Shown piece after piece: positions 1 through 6,499 of a stretch of DNA of 19,041 nt; positions within the stretch are counted from its first letter, which is position 1, and each line of letters opens with the position of its first letter. This DNA is from an uncultured Eubacterium sp. (GTDB lineage Bacteria > Bacillota > Clostridia > Lachnospirales > Lachnospiraceae), in the NCBI GenBank assembly GCA_910586045.1, contig CAJUIH010000070.1, positions 1 to 19,041 of the forward strand. The letters are read 5' to 3'. The translations under genes and the position numbers were made by a program. A model generated the notes under the pieces. The model had not been told where the DNA came from, did not search any database, and worked only from the letters and a program-made list of their open reading frames with translations.

Positions 1-27
1 TGCTGATTTCTTAACTTCATGACATTG

Positions 28-167
28 GTTCAGATAGGGTGTTACATTTTGGCTGGCCGGACGCTGGGAGAGACGGTTTGCCCGGCATTCTGGAGCCGGA
101 GCAGCAAGCCAGGCCCGCGTCCCGCATCCGGCGTCCCCGCAGCCAAAATGTAACACCCTATCTGAAC
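28..167. repeat. 140-bp foldback element with perfect 28-bp inverted ends
   Basis: Bases 28-55 and 140-167 are exact reverse complements over 28 bp, starting GTTCAGATAGGGTG. The GC-rich middle (56-139) is also partly self-complementary near the arms (GGACGC on the left, GCGTCC on the right). No reading frame is carried. The form fits a non-autonomous MITE-like or foldback repeat. The right half (94-171) recurs in the same orientation at 2536-2612. No clear target-site duplication is seen at the ends. Confidence 0.85.
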
Positions 168-201
168 TGTTACTCAATTACAAATTGATAAATGGAAATA
201 A

Positions 202-230
202 TTGATTTTTGATCAAAAATGGGGTATAAT
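202..230 (+). promoter_or_regulatory. Strong sigma-A-type promoter of the HD-domain cassette
   Basis: A -35 box TTGATT (202-207) and a perfect -10 box TATAAT (225-230) are separated by 17 bp. Transcription would start near 237. This argues against the TTG codon at 233 as a start and leaves a leader of about 80 nt. The leader holds a small hairpin (ATGCAC-GTT-GTGCAT, 257-271) and a 12-codon ORF from ATG 246 to a stop at 284, whose Shine-Dalgarno (237-242) is only 3 nt from the ATG. Confidence 0.75.
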
Positions 231-316
231 ATTTGCGGAGGGAACATGCAACCAGCATGCACGTTGTGCATAAATATGGTATAACAAAAATCAATTTTAA
301 ATGGGAGGAACAAAAA

Positions 317-694
317 GTGGAGTTAGTGTGTGCCAGACCGCAGATCAGTTCATATAATTTTATGCGCTATCTATGTGCTTCCTTAGTGAAACGAAGTAAA
401 GTAATTATTGATCTAGATTCGATTATATCACATATATATGATTTTAAACAAAACAATGAGAAATTAAAGTTTATGTTTGAAGATATAGAGTTTCGTACAA
501 GCATAGATAACGTGATATCGAATGATATATCCGAGGGGATTAATAATCTGCAGACATTTGGAATCGTAGGGAAATTAAATCCAAAATACGAGAAATTAGT
601 TATTTATCTGACGGCGGATGAGGCGGATGAAATATTGTCTGAATGTTCTGAAGAAGTGGAAACGGCGATGATGGAATTAGCAGCATTTTTCTAG
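317..694 (+). CDS. Hypothetical protein, 125 aa, partner of the HD-domain phosphohydrolase
   Basis: I do not recognise this family. The start is chosen at GTG 317 because GGGAGGA (303-309) lies 7-8 nt upstream; the frame is open back to a TTG at 233, but the promoter's -10 box abuts that codon. No signal peptide or membrane segment is visible. The N-terminal half looks helical, and the stretch INNLQTFGIVGKLNPKYEKL followed by an acidic helical tail (TADEADEILSECSEEVE) has the helix-turn-strand look of a winged-helix fold, which is only an impression. The gene is AT-rich, lies directly behind a strong promoter and ends 26 bp before the HD gene, so the two are very likely cotranscribed. It may be a regulator, inhibitor or accessory subunit of that enzyme. 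Confidence 0.75.
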   Translation: MELVCARPQISSYNFMRYLCASLVKRSKVIIDLDSIISHIYDFKQNNEKLKFMFEDIEFRTSIDNVISNDISEGINNLQTFGIVGKLNPKYEKLVIYLTADEADEILSECSEEVETAMMELAAFF

Positions 695-720
695 ACGAAT
701 TTGGTTTGACGGAGGAAAAA

Positions 721-2445
721 ATGGGGAAAATTAAAGATATTATTAACTCTCCAGAATATAAGAAAGTAGAAAATGACATTGAAAATTTTGTGAAAAAGAA
801 ATTGCAAAATTATGTACCTGTGGATACTGGTAAAAAGACGATACACGATCCGGTATGGGGGTCCATTGATTATTCCGAATGGGAAATGCAGATCATCGAT
901 TCACCGTTGTTTCAAAGATTAAGGGACTTAAATCAGGTCGGATTAGCTATGCTCACATATCCGGCGGCTAGGCATTCGCGGTTTGAACATTCCCTGGGGG
1001 TGGCTTCTGCCGCGAAAATAATGTGTGATAAGATTGATAAAAACTCTGACAATTTTAAAATTCCGGAAAGAAATAAAAATGCGATTGTGTTAGCGGCATT
1101 GCTGCACGATATTGGTCATTGTTTTTATTCACATTTATCGGAAACGATATACGGGGAATTAAAAGATTTTGTGGATGTACGTAAAAAATTTAATGATGTT
1201 TTGGAATTAAAACCAAAGCCGCATGAAATTTTATCTTTTATGGTAGTGAATACGTCTACATTCAAAGATTTTTTCTTTAAATATGTTAATTATCCCGAAA
1301 AGGGAAGCGTAAAGCGGACTCTTTTTCCTGATGTTGGGTGTATGATTATTGGAAAAAGCATAGAAAGGGAAGGCCGGATCCACAGTTACCAAACTTCTTT
1401 GATTAATGGGCCTTTTGATGCGGATAAGTTAGATTATATCAAGCGGGATAGTTTGACGGCAGGCCTTACATTACAGTATGATATGGAACGTCTGTTTACA
1501 AAAATACAAGTTCATTCTATTCCATCTTCCCATTCAGGGATTGAAGACCGTCTGGTGATTAATTTTAACGGAATAACAGCCATAGAAGAATTGACTTTTT
1601 GCAAAATTATGCTGTTTAGTTATATTTATTATCATCAGAAAGTATTAATTTCGGAAACGATGATCAAAGACTATGCTTTTGGTTTATATAAGCTGAATTT
1701 GATCCAATCATTTTCCGATTTTTTAGAATATACCGATTCCGATATTTTAAAGTTGGGCAAAAAGCAAAATGGCCAGAATCCATTTCCTGAATATGGGATG
1801 CTAAATCTGGAGGAACTTGCGGATAATATACATAATCGTAAATTACCAAGACGTTGTTTTGAAGTATCGCAGGGAAATGTAACGGCTATTCATTCTGAAA
1901 ATGAAGAAGCAAAAGCATTGGAATATTGTTCTGGTATTTTGGAACAATGCCGTGATAATGAGCGGAAATATACTGCAGAAGATTTAAAAAATGCGATGTT
2001 AAGTTTTTCTACTTTATTGATGAAAGACGACGAAGTGAAGCTGGATCTGTTAGTAGGTGATTTGCGTGATATGACTTATACAGAAATGCTTATGAAGAGG
2101 AAAGAATTTTATGATGAGTTTGTGAAAGTATACAGGCAGCAAGGTAAAAATGTAAACTTTACATTATTTGATATCTATGTGGTATTTCCGAAATTAGTGA
2201 ATTACGGTGCAGCGAATGAAGAAGTAGTGTTAGGGAAAGACCATCATAAATTGATGACGATTAATGAGTTTGTCAAATTAGATCATTGGGCGGGCAGCTT
2301 TAATTCTAATAAGTGGAGAGGCTATATTTTTGTAAGCGATAAAATTGACAGAAGCATTGCCTTTGAGGTATCGGAACGGCTGGTGTTGAAAGGCAAAGCA
2401 AAGCTTCGCAATCCGATGGCATATTTAAAAGGGATTGATTATTAA
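721..2445 (+). CDS. HD-domain phosphohydrolase (SAMHD1/dNTPase-like, COG1078 type), 574 aa
   Basis: A metal-dependent HD-superfamily hydrolase, probably acting on deoxynucleoside triphosphates or related nucleotides in the cytoplasm. Seen in the sequence: RHSRFEHSLGV around H90, then LLHDIGHCFYSH with H129-D130, then FDADKLDYIKRDS with D235. These match the H...HD...D metal ligands and the D-x-D-K-x-D-Y signature of SAMHD1-like enzymes. The N-terminal 40 residues and the region after about residue 260 are not recognised; the latter could hold an oligomerisation or regulatory part. ATG 721 is chosen because GGAGG (711-715) precedes it by 5 nt; an in-frame TTG at 706 has no site. The gene follows a 125-aa partner and is strongly AT-rich compared with the sugar locus. 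Family membership is secure; the substrate and any role in phage defence are inference. Confidence 0.88.
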   Translation: MGKIKDIINSPEYKKVENDIENFVKKKLQNYVPVDTGKKTIHDPVWGSIDYSEWEMQIIDSPLFQRLRDLNQVGLAMLTYPAARHSRFEHSLGVASAAKIMCDKIDKNSDNFKIPERNKNAIVLAALLHDIGHCFYSHLSETIYGELKDFVDVRKKFNDVLELKPKPHEILSFMVVNTSTFKDFFFKYVNYPEKGSVKRTLFPDVGCMIIGKSIEREGRIHSYQTSLINGPFDADKLDYIKRDSLTAGLTLQYDMERLFTKIQVHSIPSSHSGIEDRLVINFNGITAIEELTFCKIMLFSYIYYHQKVLISETMIKDYAFGLYKLNLIQSFSDFLEYTDSDILKLGKKQNGQNPFPEYGMLNLEELADNIHNRKLPRRCFEVSQGNVTAIHSENEEAKALEYCSGILEQCRDNERKYTAEDLKNAMLSFSTLLMKDDEVKLDLLVGDLRDMTYTEMLMKRKEFYDEFVKVYRQQGKNVNFTLFDIYVVFPKLVNYGAANEEVVLGKDHHKLMTINEFVKLDHWAGSFNSNKWRGYIFVSDKIDRSIAFEVSERLVLKGKAKLRNPMAYLKGIDY

Positions 2446-2451
2446 TTGATG

Positions 2452-2493
2452 CAGCAAGCAGATGAATGTGTGATCTCATTTGTTTGCTGTTTT
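2452..2493 (+). terminator. Intrinsic terminator of the HD-domain cassette
   Basis: Seven bases after the HD stop codon, CAGCAAGCAGATGA (2452-2465) pairs with TCATTTGTTTGCTG (2476-2489) over 14 bp using two G-U pairs, with a 10-nt loop, followed by TTTT and a T-rich stretch. Position and form fit a rho-independent terminator closing the two-gene unit. Confidence 0.75.
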
Positions 2494-2535
2494 GCCTTTC
2501 TATGCAGTGTATGTGGTGTATTGCAAGAGAAAACC

Positions 2536-2612
2536 AGCCGGAGCCGCAAGCCAGGCCTGCGTCCCGCATCCGGCGTTCCCGCAGCCAAAAAAATACTTAT
2601 CTGAACGATTAC
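2536..2612 (+). repeat. Second, truncated copy of the GC-rich repeat, same orientation as 94-171
   Basis: From AGCCGGAG through GCATCCGGCG to CAGCCAAAA this stretch matches 94-150 with only a few substitutions. The similarity then fades through the former inverted-repeat arm, although TATCTGAAC survives. The left half of the element (as seen at 28-93) is absent here. Together with 28-171 it brackets the HD cassette as a direct repeat of about 77 bp. Confidence 0.8.
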
Positions 2613-2787
2613 GCTTTTATTCGTAATTTTCAATCAAATCATTCGAAAAGTCTTTACACCTTTTTTGGTTATTGCTATAATGTATTCAAAAAATTGAGGA
2701 AAACAGATTTCTTTCATCTGGAGGATGCGGGCACCGTATTGGGCAGAAAGCAAGCGCAGCCTGTAAACTGCGTCTTGGCATGCAGGC

Positions 2788-2949
2788 TAAGGAACTGCCG
2801 CAAAATAACATACCCATCCCGCTTGTCTTTTTCTCCGATAGCACAATGCAAAAATCGTTTACATAGCCCGCTATGCGCGCGATTTTTGCATTGTACTCTC
2901 GAAGAAAAATCCTGCGCGATATGGGCATGTTATTTTGCGGCAGTTCCTA
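2788..2949. repeat. Large imperfect palindrome (foldback element), about 160 bp
   Basis: Outer arms 2790-2817 and 2921-2948 pair over 28 bp with one mismatch (AGGAACTGCCGCAAAATAAC on the left). Inner arms 2843-2857 and 2880-2894 (ACAATGCAAAAATCG) pair perfectly, and the tip CATAGC-CC-GCTATG folds again. The stretch between inner and outer arms is also roughly complementary, so one strand could form a nearly continuous hairpin. It probably represents a foldback repeat rather than a gene; an open frame across it is a by-product of the palindrome. Confidence 0.75.
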
Positions 2950-2993
2950 AGGAACGGTCCCAAAATAACGCGGTTATTTCGAGACCGTTCCTT
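2949..2993. repeat. Second hairpin abutting the palindrome
   Basis: AAGGAACGGTC (2949-2959) pairs with GACCGTTCCTT (2983-2993), and the inside AAATAAC-GCG-GTTATTT pairs again. It begins with the same AAGGAAC as the outer arm of the previous palindrome, so the two may be modules of one repeat family. It lies just downstream of the stop of the leftward small membrane gene and could also end that transcript, although no long T-tract follows on that strand. Confidence 0.6.
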
Positions 2994-3010
2994 ACACCGG
3001 ATTGGGAATC

Positions 3011-3214
3011 TTATTCAAATAAATAATATAGTATAATCCCAATCACACTTGGAATCGCTAAGTAACTCATGATCGTCACGTTGTGGTTGACTACGGTGTC
3101 AAAGATCACGACGATCCAAAAGAAAATACCACAGCAATGTACCAAAGATTCAAATTTCTGTTCTGATTTTTCCATTTCCTTTTTTAAATCATATTGTTGT
3201 CTGTTTTTTTTCAT
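3011..3214 (-). CDS. Small membrane protein, 67 aa, unknown function
   Basis: This short leftward protein begins with a charged segment (MKKNRQQYDLKKEMEKSEQK) followed by two hydrophobic helices, about residues 28-43 (CGIFFWIVVIFDTVV) and 47-66 (VTIMSYLAIPSVIGIILYYL). The start has a good ribosome binding site (AAGGTGG, 4 nt before ATG). Divergent from an XRE-type regulator with an operator-like palindrome in the shared intergenic region, it may be that regulator's target. I do not recognise a family. Pairs of this kind occur in small stress, immunity or toxin-like modules, but no such role can be shown here. Confidence 0.65.
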   Translation of the reverse strand: MKKNRQQYDLKKEMEKSEQKFESLVHCCGIFFWIVVIFDTVVNHNVTIMSYLAIPSVIGIILYYLFE

Positions 3215-3293
3215 TTTACCACCTTATACCCGTAACTCGATTTTATTTGTAATGCACTTTTCTATGTAATTCTATCATACTTTTTATGAAAAA

Positions 3294-3347
3294 TCTACAT
3301 TTTTGTAGAATAAATTCCACCGAATATTAAGTGGGCATTTGTAGAAT
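3294..3347. promoter_or_regulatory. Operator-like palindrome and direct repeat between the XRE regulator and the membrane gene
   Basis: TCTACA-TTTT-TGTAGA (3294-3309) is a perfect 6+6 palindrome. Its right half with flanks, TTTGTAGAAT (3302-3311), recurs exactly at 3338-3347, close to the start of the regulator gene. Paired sites in a divergent intergenic region are the usual layout for autoregulated XRE repressors. No binding evidence exists beyond sequence symmetry. Confidence 0.5.
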
Positions 3348-3379
3348 ATTTAATATATAGTGGGGTGGAGACTACAAAT

Positions 3380-3691
3380 ATGACAGGCTTTGGAAAAAGA
3401 TTAAGAAATTTGCGGAAACAGAAGAATCTTACGCAGCAGCAGCTTGCCGTCCAGATCGGAGTCAAAAATACGATGATTTCTTTTTATGAGATGGGTGACC
3501 GGCTGCCGTCACCGGAAGTGATTATTAAAATGGCTGCGGTTTTTCATGTCAGTACCGATTATCTGCTCGGATTGGACAAGAAAGAATCCGTCGATATTTC
3601 AGATTTGGACGAAGATGATAAGGTAATTGTATATATGCTGGTCGATTCACTCCGCAAAAAAGGCAGGCAGCTTGGAATGGTCAAAAAATAG
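3380..3691 (+). CDS. XRE-family helix-turn-helix transcriptional regulator, 103 aa
   Basis: A single Cro/C1-type HTH domain occupies about residues 4-60: RLRNLRKQKNLTQQQLAVQI, then the recognition helix region VKNTMISFYEMGDR and the typical LPSPEVIIKMAAVFHVSTDYLLG end. The remaining about 40 residues are acidic then basic (SDLDEDDKVIVYMLVDSLRKK), probably a dimerisation tail. ATG 3380 is preferred because GGTGGAG lies about 9 nt upstream; an in-frame GTG at 3365 lies inside that site. It probably represses itself and the divergent 67-aa membrane protein through the TCTACA/TGTAGA sites. It is not obviously tied to the sugar locus that follows, which has its own LacI regulator. Confidence 0.88.
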   Translation: MTGFGKRLRNLRKQKNLTQQQLAVQIGVKNTMISFYEMGDRLPSPEVIIKMAAVFHVSTDYLLGLDKKESVDISDLDEDDKVIVYMLVDSLRKKGRQLGMVKK

Positions 3692-3707
3692 AAACAGCCC
3701 TGTATAT

Positions 3708-3801
3708 ATTCGGTGATTGAATACTGCACAATAAACCCGATAAACGGCGGGCCAGAAACAAATGATATTGTGTTGAAATTTTACGCCGTTTATATATTTC
3801 A
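3708..3801 (+). repeat. 94-bp repeat, copy 1 (inverted relative to copy 2 at the window end)
   Basis: ATTCGGTGATTGAATACTGC and the following sequence match the reverse complement of 18948-19041 at all but two of 94 positions, without gaps. Within the unit ATAAACGGCG and CGCCGTTTAT form an internal inverted repeat about 30 bp apart. The two copies lie on either side of the sugar locus. The unit has no reading frame of note. Copy 2 runs to the last base of the window, so the full length is unknown. Confidence 0.9.
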
Positions 3802-3822
3802 TGAAAACCTGATAAAAATATA

Positions 3823-3872
3823 CGCCGCAGGAAATAAAGTTTTGCATGATTTCCCGCGGCGGTTTTTCTTTT
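3823..3872. terminator. Probable bidirectional terminator between XRE regulator and GH3 gene
   Basis: CGCCGCAGGAAAT (3823-3835) pairs with ATTTCCCGCGGCG (3849-3861) with one mismatch, and is followed by GTTTTTCTTTT on the plus strand. On the minus strand the hairpin is followed by TATATTTTTA. It therefore can serve the convergent XRE and GH3 transcripts; the T-tract overlaps the GH3 stop codon. Confidence 0.75.
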
Positions 3873-6477
3873 ACGATGTCTTTTCTACGGTCACGTAGCT
3901 GTCCAGTCCGCTGAACTGATCCAGGTAGCTTACGGCGTCTTCATACTGGTTGGTCTGCAGCGTCAGCTTTATGGTATGGTAAATACAGCGTTTCAGTTCG
4001 CGCAGGTCCAGGGTTGCGGCTTCCAGTTCTTTGCGGATGCTTTTATGATCGCGCTGGTCACCCGGCATAACCATATCGTTTCCGGCACGCATACAGCCTG
4101 CGGCGTTTATTTCTCCCGCGGTGGAATTGGTAGTGGTCGTCCAGTCTGTCATAATGGCTCCCGCAAATCCCCATTCGTCCCTTGCGGCTTTGGTACAAAG
4201 GTCATAGCATGCCGCGGCATGTACGCCGTTGATTAGGTTATAGGAGGTCATGATCGACATTGGCTGTGCGTTCTTTACGGCAATCTCAAAGCCTTTTAAA
4301 TAGATCTCCCGCAGGGTGCGTTCGGACAGTACGGAATCCGATCCCATACGGTTATCTTCCTGGTTGTTGCAGCAAAAATGTTTGATGGTCGTTCCGCATC
4401 CGGCGGTTTTTTGTACGCCGAGGGTGATGGCGGATGCCATCATGCCGGACAGCAGCGGGTCTTCGGAATAGTATTCGAAGTTTCTGCCGCACAGCGGGTT
4501 TCTGTGGATATTCATACCCGGCGCCAGCCAGAGCGATACTTCAAACGCATTCATTTCGCCGGAAATCATTTCGCCGATTTCTTTGAGCAAATCGGTGTTC
4601 CATGTCTGAGCGAGCAGGGTACCGACCGGAATCGCGGTGCAGTACTGGTAATAGGTCGTTCCTTCCGGTTCAGCCGGGTCTGCAAAAAATCCGTTTTCAA
4701 AACCGCCCAGGAAATTTCCGCCGTCGATCGAGCCGTCTTCCCGTACCTGGTAGGTTTGGCGCAACCGCAAGCCTGCCGGGCCGTCGGCCAGTACCATGCT
4801 TGCGATATTCCATGGTTCTTTGGCGGCAAGGCTTACGGTTTCGGCAGCGGCGCCCGGAACGGTCTGCCCCGCAGAGCCGAGCGCAAGGCCGCTTTGGTCC
4901 TTGGCCGGGTCGCCGGTCGCCAGTGCGATAAGCTGGTCGGTAGACAAAGCGTCTGTGATTTCCCCTGCTTTTCCCGGATAGGAATCAGCCAGGGTGGAAT
5001 AGGTGATCGTTTCTGTGCAAATCTCACAAGCCTTGATATGGACCTGCGGCAGATTCTGCTCCTTGGCTTTTGCCTGCCAAGACTGTTCTTTCGCGGCTGT
5101 TTTTGCGGCATCCGGCTGCAGCTCTGGCAGGGCTTCTTTTTGCGGACAGATGTGCGCGCACTGTACCATTTTTGCGGTTTCGTCCAATGTCATCGTTGCG
5201 GCCAGTTTTGCGTCGTTTAGGGAATTGCCTGCCCAGATGCCGTACGTTCCGCTTTCCAAAATCCAGGCTGCGCATGTCTCGCAGTAGGATGCAAGCTGGT
5301 ATAAGGCAAAGGAGATTTTAAGCGTCTGTGTCTGCCCTGGCGCAAGCAGGTCTGTTTTGGCAAATGCAGCCAGCCTGCGGTATTCTTTCGGCAGGGTTTT
5401 CTGCGGGCAGGAAACGTAGATCTGCACGACTTCTTTTCCGGAATAAACGGTGCCGGTATTTGTGACACGCACTTGTACGGACAGCATTGGTTTGCCGGTG
5501 CCGGTACCGGACAGGCGGATGTTTTCTGTCTGAATGGAAAAATCGGTATAGGACAGGCCAAAGCCGAAGCAGTAGCGTACCGGTACGTCAAATGTATCAA
5601 AATACCGGTATCCGACATAGATGCCTTCTTTATATTCTTCCTTATAAACGTCGCCGCTTTTAAAACTAAAATAGGACGCGTTTGGATAATCGTTATAATC
5701 CAGTGCCCAGGTATCCGTCATTTTGCCGGAAGGGGTTACATCCCCGGATAAGAGGTCGGCAAGCGCATTGCCGCCTTCTTGTCCGGCCTGCATGTACTGC
5801 ACGATCGATACGATATTCGGGAATTGTTCGGTAAAAGCCAGGTCGATCAGTCCGCCCGTATTAATGACCAGGACGACGTTTTGATAAGAGCGGCATACCT
5901 GCGCAATCAGCGCCCGTTCTTCTTCGGTAATGTAATAATCGCCCGGGATATCCTGGCGGTCTTTGTTTTCTCCGGCAACCCGCGCCAGTACGAAAACCGC
6001 CGTATCCGCGCCGTCCGCACCGGCGGCTGTTTCATCGATCGGCGCGCCGCATGGAACGGAAAACTGGATGGAGGAATAGGCGTTGAAAAAGTTTTCGTCG
6101 AATGCGCCGTCCGCTTTTTTCAAGATCGCGTTTTTCCAGTCCAGGCGCGCTTTGTCATAGCAGGAAGTATAGGCTTTCAGCCATGCTTCGCTTGGGGCTG
6201 TGACTGAAAATCCGCCGTTTAACAGCCCCTCATAGATCGAAATATTTTTGCGGTTGTTTACATCCCCCGAACCGGTTCCGCCTTTGATGGTCTTTATGGC
6301 GCCGGCTCCGTAAAGGCCGAGCAAAGTGCCTTTTTTCAGCGGAAGCAGATCGCCTTCATTTTTCAGCAGGACAAATCCCTCCGCGGCAGCTTTGCGGGCC
6401 AGGGAGCCGTTTGTTTGTTCTCTTTGTGTGACAGCCTGCTGCGTGGTGCCGACATAGCCTCGTTTTCTTAATTTCAT
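3871..6477 (-). CDS. Glycoside hydrolase family 3 protein with circularly permuted domains, 868 aa
   Basis: A retaining exo-acting GH3 glycosidase, probably a beta-glucosidase or beta-xylosidase type. The usual order is reversed: the GH3 C-terminal alpha/beta domain comes first (about 30-300, with GFVLLKNEGDLLPL and DYNDYPNASYF), then an Fn3-like domain (about 335-410, VRVTNTGTVYSGKEVVQIYV), a linker, and last the catalytic (beta/alpha)8 domain (about 545-850). Catalytic landmarks are K699-H700 in TIKHFCCNNQEDNR and the nucleophile D778 in AIMTDWTT. This swapped order is known in some Firmicute GH3 enzymes. No signal peptide is seen, so it acts in the cytoplasm on imported substrate. ATG 6477 has AGGAGG 6 nt upstream and lies 22 bp after lacI, so the two are cotranscribed. 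It could remove glucose from a glycoside once an outer sugar has been cut off; the exact sugar is inference. Confidence 0.93.
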   Translation of the reverse strand: MKLRKRGYVGTTQQAVTQREQTNGSLARKAAAEGFVLLKNEGDLLPLKKGTLLGLYGAGAIKTIKGGTGSGDVNNRKNISIYEGLLNGGFSVTAPSEAWLKAYTSCYDKARLDWKNAILKKADGAFDENFFNAYSSIQFSVPCGAPIDETAAGADGADTAVFVLARVAGENKDRQDIPGDYYITEEERALIAQVCRSYQNVVLVINTGGLIDLAFTEQFPNIVSIVQYMQAGQEGGNALADLLSGDVTPSGKMTDTWALDYNDYPNASYFSFKSGDVYKEEYKEGIYVGYRYFDTFDVPVRYCFGFGLSYTDFSIQTENIRLSGTGTGKPMLSVQVRVTNTGTVYSGKEVVQIYVSCPQKTLPKEYRRLAAFAKTDLLAPGQTQTLKISFALYQLASYCETCAAWILESGTYGIWAGNSLNDAKLAATMTLDETAKMVQCAHICPQKEALPELQPDAAKTAAKEQSWQAKAKEQNLPQVHIKACEICTETITYSTLADSYPGKAGEITDALSTDQLIALATGDPAKDQSGLALGSAGQTVPGAAAETVSLAAKEPWNIASMVLADGPAGLRLRQTYQVREDGSIDGGNFLGGFENGFFADPAEPEGTTYYQYCTAIPVGTLLAQTWNTDLLKEIGEMISGEMNAFEVSLWLAPGMNIHRNPLCGRNFEYYSEDPLLSGMMASAITLGVQKTAGCGTTIKHFCCNNQEDNRMGSDSVLSERTLREIYLKGFEIAVKNAQPMSIMTSYNLINGVHAAACYDLCTKAARDEWGFAGAIMTDWTTTTNSTAGEINAAGCMRAGNDMVMPGDQRDHKSIRKELEAATLDLRELKRCIYHTIKLTLQTNQYEDAVSYLDQFSGLDSYVTVEKTS

Positions 6478-6499
6478 GTAATTCCTCCTGTTTGCGTTT

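Noticed and set aside
1..27. Similarity of the window start (ATTTCTTAAC) with the region near 18790 in reverse complement
   Set aside because: Only about 10 AT-rich bases match; not enough to call a repeat.
233..316. TTG start giving a 153-aa first gene
   Set aside because: The -10 box ends at 230 and transcription would start around 237, so the codon would not be in the mRNA. GTG 317 has a proper Shine-Dalgarno site.
2466..3026. 186-aa open frame rightward across the repeat region
   Set aside because: It runs through the terminator, the GC-rich repeat and the big palindrome, has no ribosome binding site, and its protein has no recognisable pattern. The openness comes from the repeats.
4378..5220. 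280-aa open frame antisense to the GH3 gene
   Set aside because: Shadow frame over conserved GH3 catalytic and linker sequence; compositionally odd protein (Gly, Arg and Cys rich).
3871..6477. GH3 gene as a fusion or rearranged pseudogene
   Set aside because: The frame is intact over 868 codons, catalytic motifs are present, and permuted GH3 enzymes are a known form.
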